From the NCBI GenBank assembly GCA_022819745.1, contig JAJEGS010000021.1, positions 208,647 to 272,646 of the forward strand: a DNA stretch of 64,000 nucleotides, read 5' to 3'. A program made the translations under genes and the position numbers. The notes beneath the pieces were generated by a model. That model saw nothing but the letters and a program-made list of their open reading frames with translations. It did no database searches and had not been told where the DNA came from. Below are positions 44,615 through 52,982 of this stretch, one piece after another; position 1 is the first letter of the stretch, and the number at the start of each line of letters is the position of its first letter. The stretch is from Candidatus Latescibacterota bacterium (lineage in GTDB: Bacteria; Latescibacterota; UBA2968; UBA8231).

Positions 44615-45549
44615 GGGCGTTGCTCCTGTTGGCTGGCGCGATAGGTTTGTCGCGCTTGGTCGAGGGCGGCGAGCCCGTCTGCGGGAAGTTGGAGGCGGGT
44701 GCCTTGGAGATTGGCGTCGACGTGTGCGGCGCTCTCGGCACCAGCGAGTACGCAGGTAATGCCCTGATGCAGGACCCAAGCGACGCAGACGGCAGCGCGG
44801 GAGGTGCCTAGGTCAGCGGCGACTTGGTCGATGGCGGCGACTAAGGCGGAGATAGCGGGGTCGTTGGGCCGGGCCAGCAGGCCGGTGTCCATCGGGCTGA
44901 AGGCTAGGCAGCCTAGTCCGGTGCGCCGTAGCAAGGGCAGCATTTCTTCCTCGTAAATCTCCACGCGCGAGCGTCCCGCTTCGTCGCAGTGGCTGCCGGC
45001 GATGTTGTAGTAGTCCTCGACGCCAGCGATGGGGGCTAGGGCGAGAAAGGCTTCTACTTCGGCGGCGCTATGGTTGGAGACGCCCCAGTAGCGAGTTTTG
45101 CCGGCCTGCACCAGATCTTCCATGACCTCGGCGATGGCCTCCGGCGGCGTGCCCTCGTCGCGGTGGTGCAAAAGGTAGAGGTCAACATAGTCGGTGCGCA
45201 GGCGGTGGAGGCTTTCTTCGAGGCGGTCGGTGAGATGGGCGCGGGTGTAGCGGACGCGCTCGCCGGGGTCGCCGTCGCTTGTAGGGGCCAGCGAGGCGGG
45301 AACCTTGGTGCAGATGACGACTTCGTCGCGGCGACCAGAGATCGCCCGCCCCAGCACCTCCTCGGCCCCGCCCCAACCGTAGGCCTGCGCTGTGTCGAAA
45401 AAGTTGATGCCTTGGTCCAAGCAGTGGTGGAGCACGGCTAGGGACTGGGGGCTGTCGGCGCGGGGCAGGTGGCGGAAGGCCGTGCCCTGGCACAAGCGCG
45501 AGACCTGAAGATCGGTCTGGCCGAAGAAGACGCGGTCGCTAGTGGTCAT
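44611..45549 (-). CDS. Aldo/keto reductase
   Basis: The 312-residue NAD(P)H-dependent reductase has its tetrad visible: D52 and Y57 (NFFDTAQAYGWGGAEE), K82 (VICTKVP) and H128 (YLLHHRD). GVSNHSAAEVEAFL and the late VLAGAESAAHVDANLQ cofactor motif are typical of COG0667 members acting on sugars such as L-fucose. It is translationally coupled (GTGA) to the lactonase-like amidohydrolase downstream. A dehydrogenase plus lactonase pair would oxidise a sugar to its acid; that step is inferred. Confidence 0.88.
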   Translation of the reverse strand: MTTSDRVFFGQTDLQVSRLCQGTAFRHLPRADSPQSLAVLHHCLDQGINFFDTAQAYGWGGAEEVLGRAISGRRDEVVICTKVPASLAPTSDGDPGERVRYTRAHLTDRLEESLHRLRTDYVDLYLLHHRDEGTPPEAIAEVMEDLVQAGKTRYWGVSNHSAAEVEAFLALAPIAGVEDYYNIAGSHCDEAGRSRVEIYEEEMLPLLRRTGLGCLAFSPMDTGLLARPNDPAISALVAAIDQVAADLGTSRAAVCVAWVLHQGITCVLAGAESAAHVDANLQGTRLQLPADGLAALDQARQTYRASQQEQRP

Positions 45550-45571
45550 ATAGCAATCCTAAATCGTTCAT

Positions 45572-45618
45572 AAGATGATCCGCAGATAGACGCAGATGTG
45601 ACGCAGATATAATTCACA
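45572..45618 (+). repeat. ATCCGCAGATGGACGCAGAT-type interspersed repeat, copy 2
   Basis: AAGATGATCCGCAGATAGAC, then CGCAGATGTGACGCAGAT and AATTCACA. It is the shortest and most diverged of the three copies and lies between AKR and glycosidase genes. Confidence 0.7.
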
Positions 45619-45631
45619 ATTTGCTCTCCTG

Positions 45632-47059
45632 TTAGCGCCGCGTCAGCAGGGCGACCCAAGGGCCGCCTCGGGGAGGAGCCAGTTGCGCTATGGTACCACC
45701 GTCCGCCTCGTCGGCGGATACCCAAGTGCTGGCGGCAATGTCGAGCCATTGGACTTGGAAGGTGCCTTCTGTCCCGGTCAGGTCGAGACCCACGGCACCG
45801 CCATCGGTAAAGTAAAGCGCGTACTGGCGGCTGGGGACGCGGCTGAGATAGGCTTCGTTGGCAGCGCGGTCGCGCAGCAGGGCGCTATCGGAATCTGGCT
45901 CGGCGTTGAAAAAGTCGAAGACCTCGGACAGCATGCGACCGCTGCGAATGTGAGCTTGAGCTTGGGGGCTTAGTCCGATGCCGGAATCCGGCCGGTGAAA
46001 GCGGCTGGAGGCAAAGCCGCCGATGAGGTTGCGCCAAAAGCACTCGGTGGCGTGGCGGTCGTCGATGCCGCGACTTTGGTTTTTATGCGTCTGAGCGCCG
46101 TAGATCTTGGTCGAATTGATCGGTCGGGGCTGCGCGGCGATGTACTGCCACACCCATTGGGCGCGATCCCAATTGGTCTGCTCGCGCTGCCAGCTATTCT
46201 GCGAGATGTCGATGAAAGAATACTGCTCCGGGTGGTCGAAGGTGGCGCGATGCGTTTGCCCCCTCACATCCCACTCGTCCCACATTTCCGTGGTTTCAAC
46301 GGTCTTGCCCGCTTGCTGCGCCTGCTCCTTGATATAGTCGTTCCAATAGGCACCCCACGCTGGGTCGCCGCTAGTCTCGTTGTCCATGCAGTAGAGCACG
46401 TGGTCGTAAGCGAGGGAATGCTTGAGGACTTGATCGACAAAAGCTTGTTGGTAGGGCAGCAAGACTTGGTTATTCCGCAAGGTGGGGACGGTGTAGAAAA
46501 AGGGCTGCCAATTGCCGCCTGGGTGGGCGGGATAGTCCGTTTCTAGGCCCGATTCCTCGACGGTATAGTTGATGTTGTTGGCCGGATTGAGGGGGCTCTT
46601 TTCCCAATGTCTTTGGCTGTGGTCAAAGCGATCCCACATTTCTATCTGGACGATGATGTCGCGCTCGGCGGTCCAGCGCAAAAGGTCGGCAAAGCGCTGC
46701 CAATATGTCGGATTCCAGCGGTTGAGATCGTATAGGCCGTCGGCATTTTGGTGGAAAGCTGGGATCTCATAGCCGTAGATGCGGCGGTCGCTCATGGTAT
46801 TGCGCACGTAGTTGCCGCCGACTGATTGCAGCAGGTCGAGATGGGCTTCGAGGTCGGGTATTTGGAAGAGGCAGTCTTTGATCGTGCCGCCTAGCAGGAG
46901 CATGGGTTGGCCGTTGTACTGCCAGTAGCGCGGATTGGCGGCGTAGGGCTGGATGCGGTCGGAGTCGGCTTGGACGTGGGTCATGGAGGCTGAGCTGGTG
47001 GCGAGGATGGCTAGAATGCAGCGCGAAAGGTGACTAGCGCTGAAGGGGCGGATTTTCAT
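45632..47059 (-). CDS. Exported DUF4038-like TIM-barrel glycosidase with collagen-binding-like C-terminal domain
   Basis: The 475-residue protein has a signal sequence (residues about 1-31, ending VQADS). The N-terminal PRYWQYNGQPMLLLGGT resembles the start of DUF4038/apiosidase-like barrels. HVLYCMDNETSG carries a probable catalytic acid (Glu) at a strand end, and IVQIEMWDRFDH another acidic strand. The last ~90 residues (YALYFTDGGAVGLDL, FQVQWLDIAASTW) look like the small beta-sandwich that often ends this family. Likely an exported or periplasmic sugar hydrolase; substrate unknown. The GPH-type symporter gene directly upstream would fit uptake of the products. Confidence 0.68.
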   Translation of the reverse strand: MKIRPFSASHLSRCILAILATSSASMTHVQADSDRIQPYAANPRYWQYNGQPMLLLGGTIKDCLFQIPDLEAHLDLLQSVGGNYVRNTMSDRRIYGYEIPAFHQNADGLYDLNRWNPTYWQRFADLLRWTAERDIIVQIEMWDRFDHSQRHWEKSPLNPANNINYTVEESGLETDYPAHPGGNWQPFFYTVPTLRNNQVLLPYQQAFVDQVLKHSLAYDHVLYCMDNETSGDPAWGAYWNDYIKEQAQQAGKTVETTEMWDEWDVRGQTHRATFDHPEQYSFIDISQNSWQREQTNWDRAQWVWQYIAAQPRPINSTKIYGAQTHKNQSRGIDDRHATECFWRNLIGGFASSRFHRPDSGIGLSPQAQAHIRSGRMLSEVFDFFNAEPDSDSALLRDRAANEAYLSRVPSRQYALYFTDGGAVGLDLTGTEGTFQVQWLDIAASTWVSADEADGGTIAQLAPPRGGPWVALLTRR

Positions 47060-47137
47060 GGGGGCACTTGAACCTTTCTATTGGGTGCGATTTCGCAGTA
47101 CGCGACACGCGGCACTGAGTTTAAGTCTCCGCGCCCC

Positions 47138-48541
47138 TTAATCCCCTTGTGAAATGTGTAGTCTTTGACGGCGTCGTCGCAATAGGCGCTGAATGCGCTG
47201 GTGTCGCTCGTCGGTCAAAGGCAAGCGCCACAGGATGAGTCCAGCCCCGAAGAACAGGATACCCACCATCGGTCCAAAGAGCAAAGCTAAGCGCCAACTT
47301 GTCTCGGGGGTTTGTGTTGCTGTGGCAGCAGAGAAACCGATCAGCCAGAGCGAGACGCCGTTGAGACCTAACCCCAAAGCACGGGCCAGCTTGGTGCCCA
47401 TGCGCCAGACGCCAAAGTAGAGTCCCTCGCGGTCGAGGCCCGTCTTGAGTTTGTCGTAGTCAATGGTATCGGCGACTAAGGCGTCGAGCAAGACGACGGC
47501 TCCGGCCAAGCCCCCGCCCACTAGCGCGTAGAGTAGGGGCGCGGCCAATTCTCCGATGGGAAAGAGCGGATAGGCCACGGCAGTGGAGACGCCCAAGCCG
47601 CAGACGCCGATGACCCCGGCCGTTTTTTTGCCCCAGCGGCGGGCAGCCCAGATCCAGCCCGGCAAAGAGGCGAGGAAGCTCAAGAAAAAGGGCAATAAGA
47701 TCCAGCCGATGGTCTCTTGCTCGGTTAGCTGCAAGCGGTATTCGTAGTAGTAGAGTGCGGTGGAGGCGTTGAACGTGCGGCCGATTGTGGCGACTAGAAA
47801 GGCCAGCAACAGGACGCGGAAAAAGGGGTTGGCCCAAGTGTTTCGTTGGTCGGCGAATAGACGCCAGAGATGGAGCGGCTTTTTGGGTTGGGCGTGGTCG
47901 GCGGGCCGGTCGAGGCCGCGAGTGGCTCGGACCGTGACCCAAGCACCCAACACAATGGGAGCGGCCAACCACCAACTGGCCAAGCCGCGCGCTTGGGCAC
48001 CAGTCGGGTCGGCGTGGCCGTCCATTTGGGTCAAGATGAGTCCGGGCAGCCACAGGCCGACTAGAGCACCCACGGTGCCGAAAAGCCGCTTGTAGGCGAA
48101 AAGTTGGGTGCGCTGGTCGCGGTCAAAGCTCAGTTCGCTACCCAACGCCGAATGCGGTACGCCGACCACGGTCATAGCGGTATTGAGCAGGATAAACGAG
48201 ACCAACAAAAAGGCGAAGCGGGCGGCGTTACTGTCGAGGGGCGGCGGGTTGAAAATCCAGATGAAGGAGACGGCCAACAGCCCGGCTCCGGGCAGCAAGT
48301 AGGGCCGTCGTCGCCCGCCGGACCAGCGGGAGCGGTCGGAAATGCCGCCCATGAGGGGATCGGTGATGGCGTCCCAGACAATGGCCAAAGCTAGCGCTAG
48401 GCCGGTGTAGAGTGCGGGCAGACCGACGACGACGTTGTAGAACTTGAACAGGTAGATCTGCACCATCGACTCCACGGCGGCCAAGCCCCAATCGGCGGCC
48501 CCGTAGCCGAGTTTGGTGCGGTGGGATAGAGGCGGAGTCAC
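47138..48541 (-). CDS. GPH-family sugar:cation symporter (MFS_2)
   Basis: The 467-residue permease has 12 hydrophobic helices and family motifs: KLGYGAADWGLA at the N-terminus, DAITDPLMGGISDRSRWSGG after helix 2, and the later DALVADTIDYDKLKTG segment. It belongs to the glycoside-pentoside-hexuronide symporters, which take up sugars or uronides with sodium or protons. The exported glycosidase gene follows 78 bases downstream on the same strand. A long hairpin (48661-48702) lies in its upstream region. Confidence 0.88.
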   Translation of the reverse strand: MTPPLSHRTKLGYGAADWGLAAVESMVQIYLFKFYNVVVGLPALYTGLALALAIVWDAITDPLMGGISDRSRWSGGRRRPYLLPGAGLLAVSFIWIFNPPPLDSNAARFAFLLVSFILLNTAMTVVGVPHSALGSELSFDRDQRTQLFAYKRLFGTVGALVGLWLPGLILTQMDGHADPTGAQARGLASWWLAAPIVLGAWVTVRATRGLDRPADHAQPKKPLHLWRLFADQRNTWANPFFRVLLLAFLVATIGRTFNASTALYYYEYRLQLTEQETIGWILLPFFLSFLASLPGWIWAARRWGKKTAGVIGVCGLGVSTAVAYPLFPIGELAAPLLYALVGGGLAGAVVLLDALVADTIDYDKLKTGLDREGLYFGVWRMGTKLARALGLGLNGVSLWLIGFSAATATQTPETSWRLALLFGPMVGILFFGAGLILWRLPLTDERHQRIQRLLRRRRQRLHISQGD

Positions 48542-48660
48542 GGGCGGCCGAACCGTTTGCCGCCATTGTGCGCATAGACTATCAACAAGAGATGAGTTCT
48601 TTCGCGTGAGTTCTGATAAAGATGCGGTTTAGCGGTTTAGATAAAGAGAATTCGACTATT

Positions 48661-48702
48661 ATCCATGCAAAATGCTAAAGGGAGTTAGCAAATTGCATGG
48701 AT
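48661..48702. repeat. 18-base inverted repeat between PhyH and GPH transporter genes
   Basis: ATCCATGCAAAATGCTAA and TTAGCAAATTGCATGGAT are complementary at 16 of 18 positions, with a 6-base loop. There is no T-tract. It sits 120 bases upstream of the transporter start and 68 bases after the PhyH stop, so it could be an operator, an mRNA end or a remnant of a small element. Confidence 0.65.
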
Positions 48703-48769
48703 GTTACCAAGAAATGCATAATCTCTCGACGCGAAGATTTTTCCTCGCGCATAGCGTGCCGTGCTAACC

Positions 48770-49621
48770 TCACACCGCGTCGATTCGCTGCGGTGCTCTT
48801 TCCAAAGACAGGCCGTGCTCGGCGGCCCATTCGGCAATGGACCAGTGGATGCCGTTGGGGTCTTCGCGCCCTTGGGCGTCGGCGGTAGCCCCTAGGAGCT
48901 GGCGGCCGACGTCATCGAGATTGGCGACCACGGCCGCGCTCGGCTGGACCTCGTCGGCGTAGTAGCGGAGGTAGTAGTCGGGGCGGATCCAGCTATAGTG
49001 ATAGCCGAACATCGCGACTTTGGAGATGTGGTCCTGGCTGTTGATCTCCGCGCCGTGGTATATGCGGCTTTCAAAGAGAAAGGCATCGCCGGCTTTGAGG
49101 CGGGGTTCGAGATATTCTGCGGGGTGGATTTGGTCTTTGGGGATGACGATGGGTTCGGCGAGGCGATTGCTGCCGGGCGCAAAGAGCGTGGCTCCGGTGT
49201 GAGGTCCGTCCATGTCGGTGAGGCAGTAGCCGACCTTGAGGCCGACGCGCGGGAGATGGACGTGGCCCAAGTCGAGGTGGACGCCGACGTCGCGGTGCCA
49301 AGTGCAGTCGCCGGGGTCGGTGGCGGGCTGGGGGTGTTTGTAGATCAGGGCCGTGTTGGTGATGTGGATATGGGTGCCGAGGAGTTGGATGACGAGTGGA
49401 ACGAGCGCCGAGGAAGTAGCTAGCTTGGCGAGGGTGGGGTCTTGGACGATACCGTCGCGGCGGTGCTGGTAAAAGCCTTCGTAGGCGAAGTCGTCCATCA
49501 AGCGGTCGGCGGCTGTGGCGACTTGCGCAATGGTCTCCGGGTCGAGCGCGTTGGGGATGATGAGATAACCGTTGGCGTCGAAGAATTCGCGTTGTTCTGG
49601 CGTTAGTCGTGAAAATTGCAC
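48770..49621 (-). CDS. Phytanoyl-CoA dioxygenase family protein
   Basis: The 283-residue Fe(II)/2-oxoglutarate oxygenase has H109-x-D111 (CTWHRDVGVH) and a distal SRIYHGAEINSQDH block near residue 203. FAPGSNRLAEP is the core loop. The arginine usually following the distal histidine is not clear, so the co-substrate contact may differ. It stands alone, upstream of the GPH transporter on the same strand and divergent from the SMP-30-like gene at 49757. Confidence 0.83.
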   Translation of the reverse strand: MQFSRLTPEQREFFDANGYLIIPNALDPETIAQVATAADRLMDDFAYEGFYQHRRDGIVQDPTLAKLATSSALVPLVIQLLGTHIHITNTALIYKHPQPATDPGDCTWHRDVGVHLDLGHVHLPRVGLKVGYCLTDMDGPHTGATLFAPGSNRLAEPIVIPKDQIHPAEYLEPRLKAGDAFLFESRIYHGAEINSQDHISKVAMFGYHYSWIRPDYYLRYYADEVQPSAAVVANLDDVGRQLLGATADAQGREDPNGIHWSIAEWAAEHGLSLERAPQRIDAV

Positions 49622-49756
49622 GGGGCCTCGTGGGGTGGATGTTGGGAGAGCAGACCATAGCGCACCCGTGGGCGGCTGTCAATAAGGGCTTGTCGGCGCG
49701 GCGACTTTGAATTACCGTCGAGGCCGATCTGACACCTCTATTGCGAAAGGAACGCT

Positions 49757-50608
49757 ATGGCTCTTCTCGATACTCACACCCAAATTTCAGCGATTATCGG
49801 CGACTTTGGCAGCGGCCTCGATCACCCCGAGTGCATTGCTTGGGGCTGCGATGGCTATGCCTATGCCGGCGGCGAAGCAGGTCAGATCTACCGCATCGAC
49901 TTGGCCCGGCGCGAGTTCGAGGAGTTCGCCCGAGTTGACGGCTTTGTCGGCGGCATTTGTCAGGATGCCCAGCACCGCCTGTACGTTTGTAACGGCGACG
50001 TCAAGCGCGTCGAGCCGGATGGCGCGGTCAGCACGTATTGCGACCGCGCGGGCGAGGTGCCGCTGACTGTGGCCAACTACCCGGTTTTTGACGCGGCTGG
50101 CAACCTGTATGTGTCCAATTCCGGGGGCTGGCACCAAAACGACGGTTGGATTTGTAAGATCGCTCCAGGAGGTCAAGGCGAGGTCTGGAGCCGCGCTTTG
50201 GCAGACTTTCCCAACGGCACGGCGTTGGATGCGACGGGCGAATACCTCTATGTGGCCATGAGCATCAACCCCCGCGTGGCTCGTATTAAGATCGAGGCCG
50301 ATGGCCGCGCCGGTGCCGCTGAAACCGTGTTTGAACTCCCGCAGACTGTTCCCGATGGTCTTGCTTTCGACGACGAGGGCACTCTGTACTGTTCCTGCTA
50401 TCGCCCGGACCGCATTTATCAGTATGCCGACGGCCAACTCGACGTTTTGGCCGATGATTACGAGGGCACTGCCATGGCGGCCCCGACCAATATCGCCTTC
50501 TGCGGCCCGGATCGGTCGCTCTTTCTCAGCGCCAACTTGGGGCGTTGGCACATAGCGCACTACGATTTGGGCAAGACGGGGATGCCGTTGAACTATCCAG
50601 CGATCTAA
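49757..50608 (+). CDS. SMP-30/gluconolactonase-like beta-propeller protein
   Basis: The 283-residue protein has the six-bladed propeller pattern of SMP-30/strictosidine-synthase-like lactonases: LDHPECIAWGCDGYAYAGGE, FDAAGNLYVSNSG with the family N/S metal site, FPNGTALDATGEYLYVA and VPDGLAFDDEGTLYCS. The calcium-site acidic residues expected at P-E-C and N-G-T positions are present. No signal peptide. The likely reaction is sugar-lactone hydrolysis; it would fit with the dehydrogenase encoded on the opposite strand at 50680. AAAGGA precedes the ATG. Confidence 0.83.
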   Translation: MALLDTHTQISAIIGDFGSGLDHPECIAWGCDGYAYAGGEAGQIYRIDLARREFEEFARVDGFVGGICQDAQHRLYVCNGDVKRVEPDGAVSTYCDRAGEVPLTVANYPVFDAAGNLYVSNSGGWHQNDGWICKIAPGGQGEVWSRALADFPNGTALDATGEYLYVAMSINPRVARIKIEADGRAGAAETVFELPQTVPDGLAFDDEGTLYCSCYRPDRIYQYADGQLDVLADDYEGTAMAAPTNIAFCGPDRSLFLSANLGRWHIAHYDLGKTGMPLNYPAI

Positions 50609-50667
50609 AGATAATCCGCAGATGGACGCAGATGGACGCAGAATTAGGATGCACGAGACGATCCGCA
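50607..50667 (+). repeat. ATCCGCAGATGGACGCAGAT-type interspersed repeat, copy 3
   Basis: AAAGATAATCCGCAGATGGA, then CGCAGATGGACGCAGAATTA, then GGATGCACGAGACGATCCGC. It starts two bases before the SMP-30-like stop codon's end, and is almost identical to the copy at 26382. Confidence 0.8.
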
Positions 50668-50679
50668 GTCAAGTCATCT

Positions 50680-51771
50680 CTAGGTGGCGATCACGACCTG
50701 TGCGGGATTGATGGCTTGGTACTGGGCTTTGTGCGCGGTGATTTCAAATGCCTCTGGTACCTTGTCGATTCCCTCTAACACGTGTCGGATGGTGGGTTTC
50801 ATGCTGATGCGCCCCGAGGCTACTAGGCGCACTGTGTACTCTAGGTGCGCCTGTGAGCTGATGTCTGGGAAGAGGTAGCGCAGGCTGCGCTCTCGCATCA
50901 GGTCCACGTCCAGTTCTAGGGGTCCCCCAAACCAAGAGACGCCCACCAGCTTGCCGCCGGAGCGCACCGCGTGCATGGCCTGTTTGAGTGCCCGGTCGCC
51001 GGCTAGTCCCAGCTTGACGCTGCCGCCGGCGCACTCGAATACCACGTCGGCACCCTCGCCGCCGGTCAGGTCGCGGATGGCCTCGACTGGATCGTCCTCG
51101 CTGGCGTTGATGGTGTGATCGGCTCCTAGCGCAAGCGAAATCTCGCATGCCTCGGGCCGCACATCCACGGTGATGAGCTGGCCAGCGCCGCAGGCGCGTG
51201 CGGCCTGCATACTCTCGATGCCCATGCTGCCTTGGCCAAAGACGGCGACCGAATCGCCCGGTCGGATCTGCGCGGTCTCGACTCCGGCGATGCTGTCGCT
51301 CAGCGATTGCAGGGTGGCGGCTTCGCTGTCGGAGATGCGGTCATCGACCTTGACCAGCGCGATGGCCGGGAGCAGGGCGCGCTCGGCAAAGCAGCCGGGC
51401 AGTTGGAAGCCGATGATCGGGCCGCGGCGGCAGTCGTCGCTGCGCTGGGAGTGGCACATGGGGCAGTCGCCGCAGGGCAGCTTGGCGCGGGCTGCTATGC
51501 GGTCGCCGGGTGCGTAGCCGGTGACGGCTGAGCCGACTTCTACAATCCGGGCGCAAAATTCGTGGCCGAAGAGCTGGAGCGGCGCGTCTGTCTCCAGCCG
51601 GTTCTTGACATTGTCGTAGGCTAGGGTTGGAATCCCAAAGGCGAGCTGGGCTTCGGTGGCGCTGGGTTGGACTACCAGCGGCTCGACTAGCACGTGGTCG
51701 GGTGGGCAGGCCGCTAGTTCGATGTCGTCGAGCCGCATGTCGCCGAAGGCATAGAAACGCCAAGCTTTCAC
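50680..51771 (-). CDS. Zinc-dependent alcohol dehydrogenase family (MDR)
   Basis: The 363-residue protein has catalytic-zinc motif GHEFCARIVEVG and the structural-zinc lobe CGDCPMCHSQRSDDC (four cysteines). The nucleotide-binding Rossmann start is AVFGQGSMGIESMQAARACG. It resembles sorbitol, threonine and other polyol dehydrogenases. It is convergent with the SMP-30-like gene. A sugar dehydrogenase plus lactonase combination is plausible but the two are on opposite strands. Confidence 0.88.
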   Translation of the reverse strand: MKAWRFYAFGDMRLDDIELAACPPDHVLVEPLVVQPSATEAQLAFGIPTLAYDNVKNRLETDAPLQLFGHEFCARIVEVGSAVTGYAPGDRIAARAKLPCGDCPMCHSQRSDDCRRGPIIGFQLPGCFAERALLPAIALVKVDDRISDSEAATLQSLSDSIAGVETAQIRPGDSVAVFGQGSMGIESMQAARACGAGQLITVDVRPEACEISLALGADHTINASEDDPVEAIRDLTGGEGADVVFECAGGSVKLGLAGDRALKQAMHAVRSGGKLVGVSWFGGPLELDVDLMRERSLRYLFPDISSQAHLEYTVRLVASGRISMKPTIRHVLEGIDKVPEAFEITAHKAQYQAINPAQVVIAT

Positions 51772-51840
51772 GGGTGTTTTCCTTTGTTTTGGTTGGCTGC
51801 CAAACTAAGCTATCTTGCGTTTTGCGAGGCCCACAGCAGG

Positions 51841-51863
51841 CTTCGACCTGAGCTCAGCCGAAG
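51841..51863. repeat. Degenerate TTCGA...TCGAA-type hairpin repeat
   Basis: CTTCGACCTGAGCTCAGCCG plus AAG is an imperfect palindrome around TGAGCTCA, resembling the TTCGACAAGCTCAG family in shortened form. Confidence 0.45.
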
Positions 51864-51871
51864 GGTGGGTG

Positions 51872-52435
51872 CTAGCTGGCTCGATTGAGTAGCCAGCCGC
51901 GAATGAATCGGATTTGACTGCGATCATCCTTGCAGATATCGAGGAAGTGGACGCCCTGCAGGGAGCGGTACGCAATCGGTAGAACTTCTTGCATATCCTC
52001 GCCGAGATTGCCCAATGCCTCGATGGCGCGACGGGTGGCGGGACCGGTAAGGCCATCCTCGTCGATGACGCCCCCAAGTTCCTCTTGGCAAAAGACATTC
52101 CCAAGGATCTGGATGATCTTGGTAGATGATCCCGCGCCGGCATTGATGGTAAAATCAAAGTGGCGCTCCTTGATACTTTCGGGCAAGGTTTCGCAACCGT
52201 GCTTGTCCCAAAACTCACGTCGATAAAAGTCCTTCACGTCGGGGCGTAGCTCGTCCATCGCCTCATTGGGATTGCGACCTTCGTCCAGCAGGGCGTCGAT
52301 CTTCTCCCAAAGGGGTTCGTCGGGGAACCACCGGCGCGAAATGCCCATAAAGGTCATGCCGCCCCGGTCGGCAGGGTCATCCACGAAGCCGCCTTCGTGG
52401 TCCAGCACTTTGGCTACTGCTTGTTCAAAGCCCAT
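51872..52435 (-). CDS. GH108-family phage-type peptidoglycan hydrolase (endolysin-like)
   Basis: The 187-residue protein starts with EGGFVDDPADRGGMTFMGIS, in which the glutamate of the EGG motif is the catalytic residue of glycosyl hydrolase family 108. TINAGAGSSTKIIQIL and the later DEDGLTGPATRRAIEAL match the attached putative peptidoglycan-binding domain (PG_binding_3). No signal peptide or membrane segment is present. These are normally phage endolysins released by holins, or phage-tail-like/secretion-system muramidases. No phage structural, holin or secretion genes lie nearby, so it is an orphan, probably left from a prophage. Confidence 0.82.
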   Translation of the reverse strand: MGFEQAVAKVLDHEGGFVDDPADRGGMTFMGISRRWFPDEPLWEKIDALLDEGRNPNEAMDELRPDVKDFYRREFWDKHGCETLPESIKERHFDFTINAGAGSSTKIIQILGNVFCQEELGGVIDEDGLTGPATRRAIEALGNLGEDMQEVLPIAYRSLQGVHFLDICKDDRSQIRFIRGWLLNRAS

Positions 52436-52525
52436 GATTCCTCAGAGAAGATGAAGGTTTGCGTGCGGCAAGTCTGAATGGTACTATATCCGCACTCTTT
52501 GTCAAAATCCACAGGAGATCGGGTA

Positions 52526-52978
52526 ATGGCCGAAATGCTCTACTTCACCTACGGGTCCAACTTGCTCCAGAGCCAGATGCAGGCCCGCTGCCCAGGTGCC
52601 CGCGTCCACTCTGTGGTGCGCTTGGAAGGCTATGAGCTGTGCTTCCCGATGATCTCCTTTACGCGCAGCGGCATGGGCGTGGCCAGCATCCGGCCCAACG
52701 AAGACGCGTACGTCGAAGGCGTTGTCTATGCAATGACCGAGGACGACTTCAGACGCCTCGACCACTACGAAAGCGAGGGCACCAAGTACCGGCGGGAGGA
52801 AATAACCATACCCGGACTTGGCAAAGTTTGGACGTATCTCTCCCGCCTCGACGCCGGACATCACTACCCGCCTTCGGAGGAATACCTCAACGCCGTCATT
52901 CAGGGGGCGATTGAGCACGGACTTTCCGACGAGTACATTGCTATCTTACACGCTTTTTGGGACAAAGAAGAGGAGTGA
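52526..52978 (+). CDS. Gamma-glutamylcyclotransferase-like protein
   Basis: The 150-residue protein has the family start YFTYGSNLLQSQMQARCP (substrate-binding YGSN) and the catalytic glutamate in DDFRRLDHYESEG. Members release 5-oxoproline from gamma-glutamyl compounds, or act as amine-aldehyde condensing relatives. ATG 52526 has AGGAG 9 bases upstream. The PhyH gene at 52983 follows after 4 bases, so they share a transcript. Confidence 0.85.
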   Translation: MAEMLYFTYGSNLLQSQMQARCPGARVHSVVRLEGYELCFPMISFTRSGMGVASIRPNEDAYVEGVVYAMTEDDFRRLDHYESEGTKYRREEITIPGLGKVWTYLSRLDAGHHYPPSEEYLNAVIQGAIEHGLSDEYIAILHAFWDKEEE

Positions 52979-52982
52979 GTTA

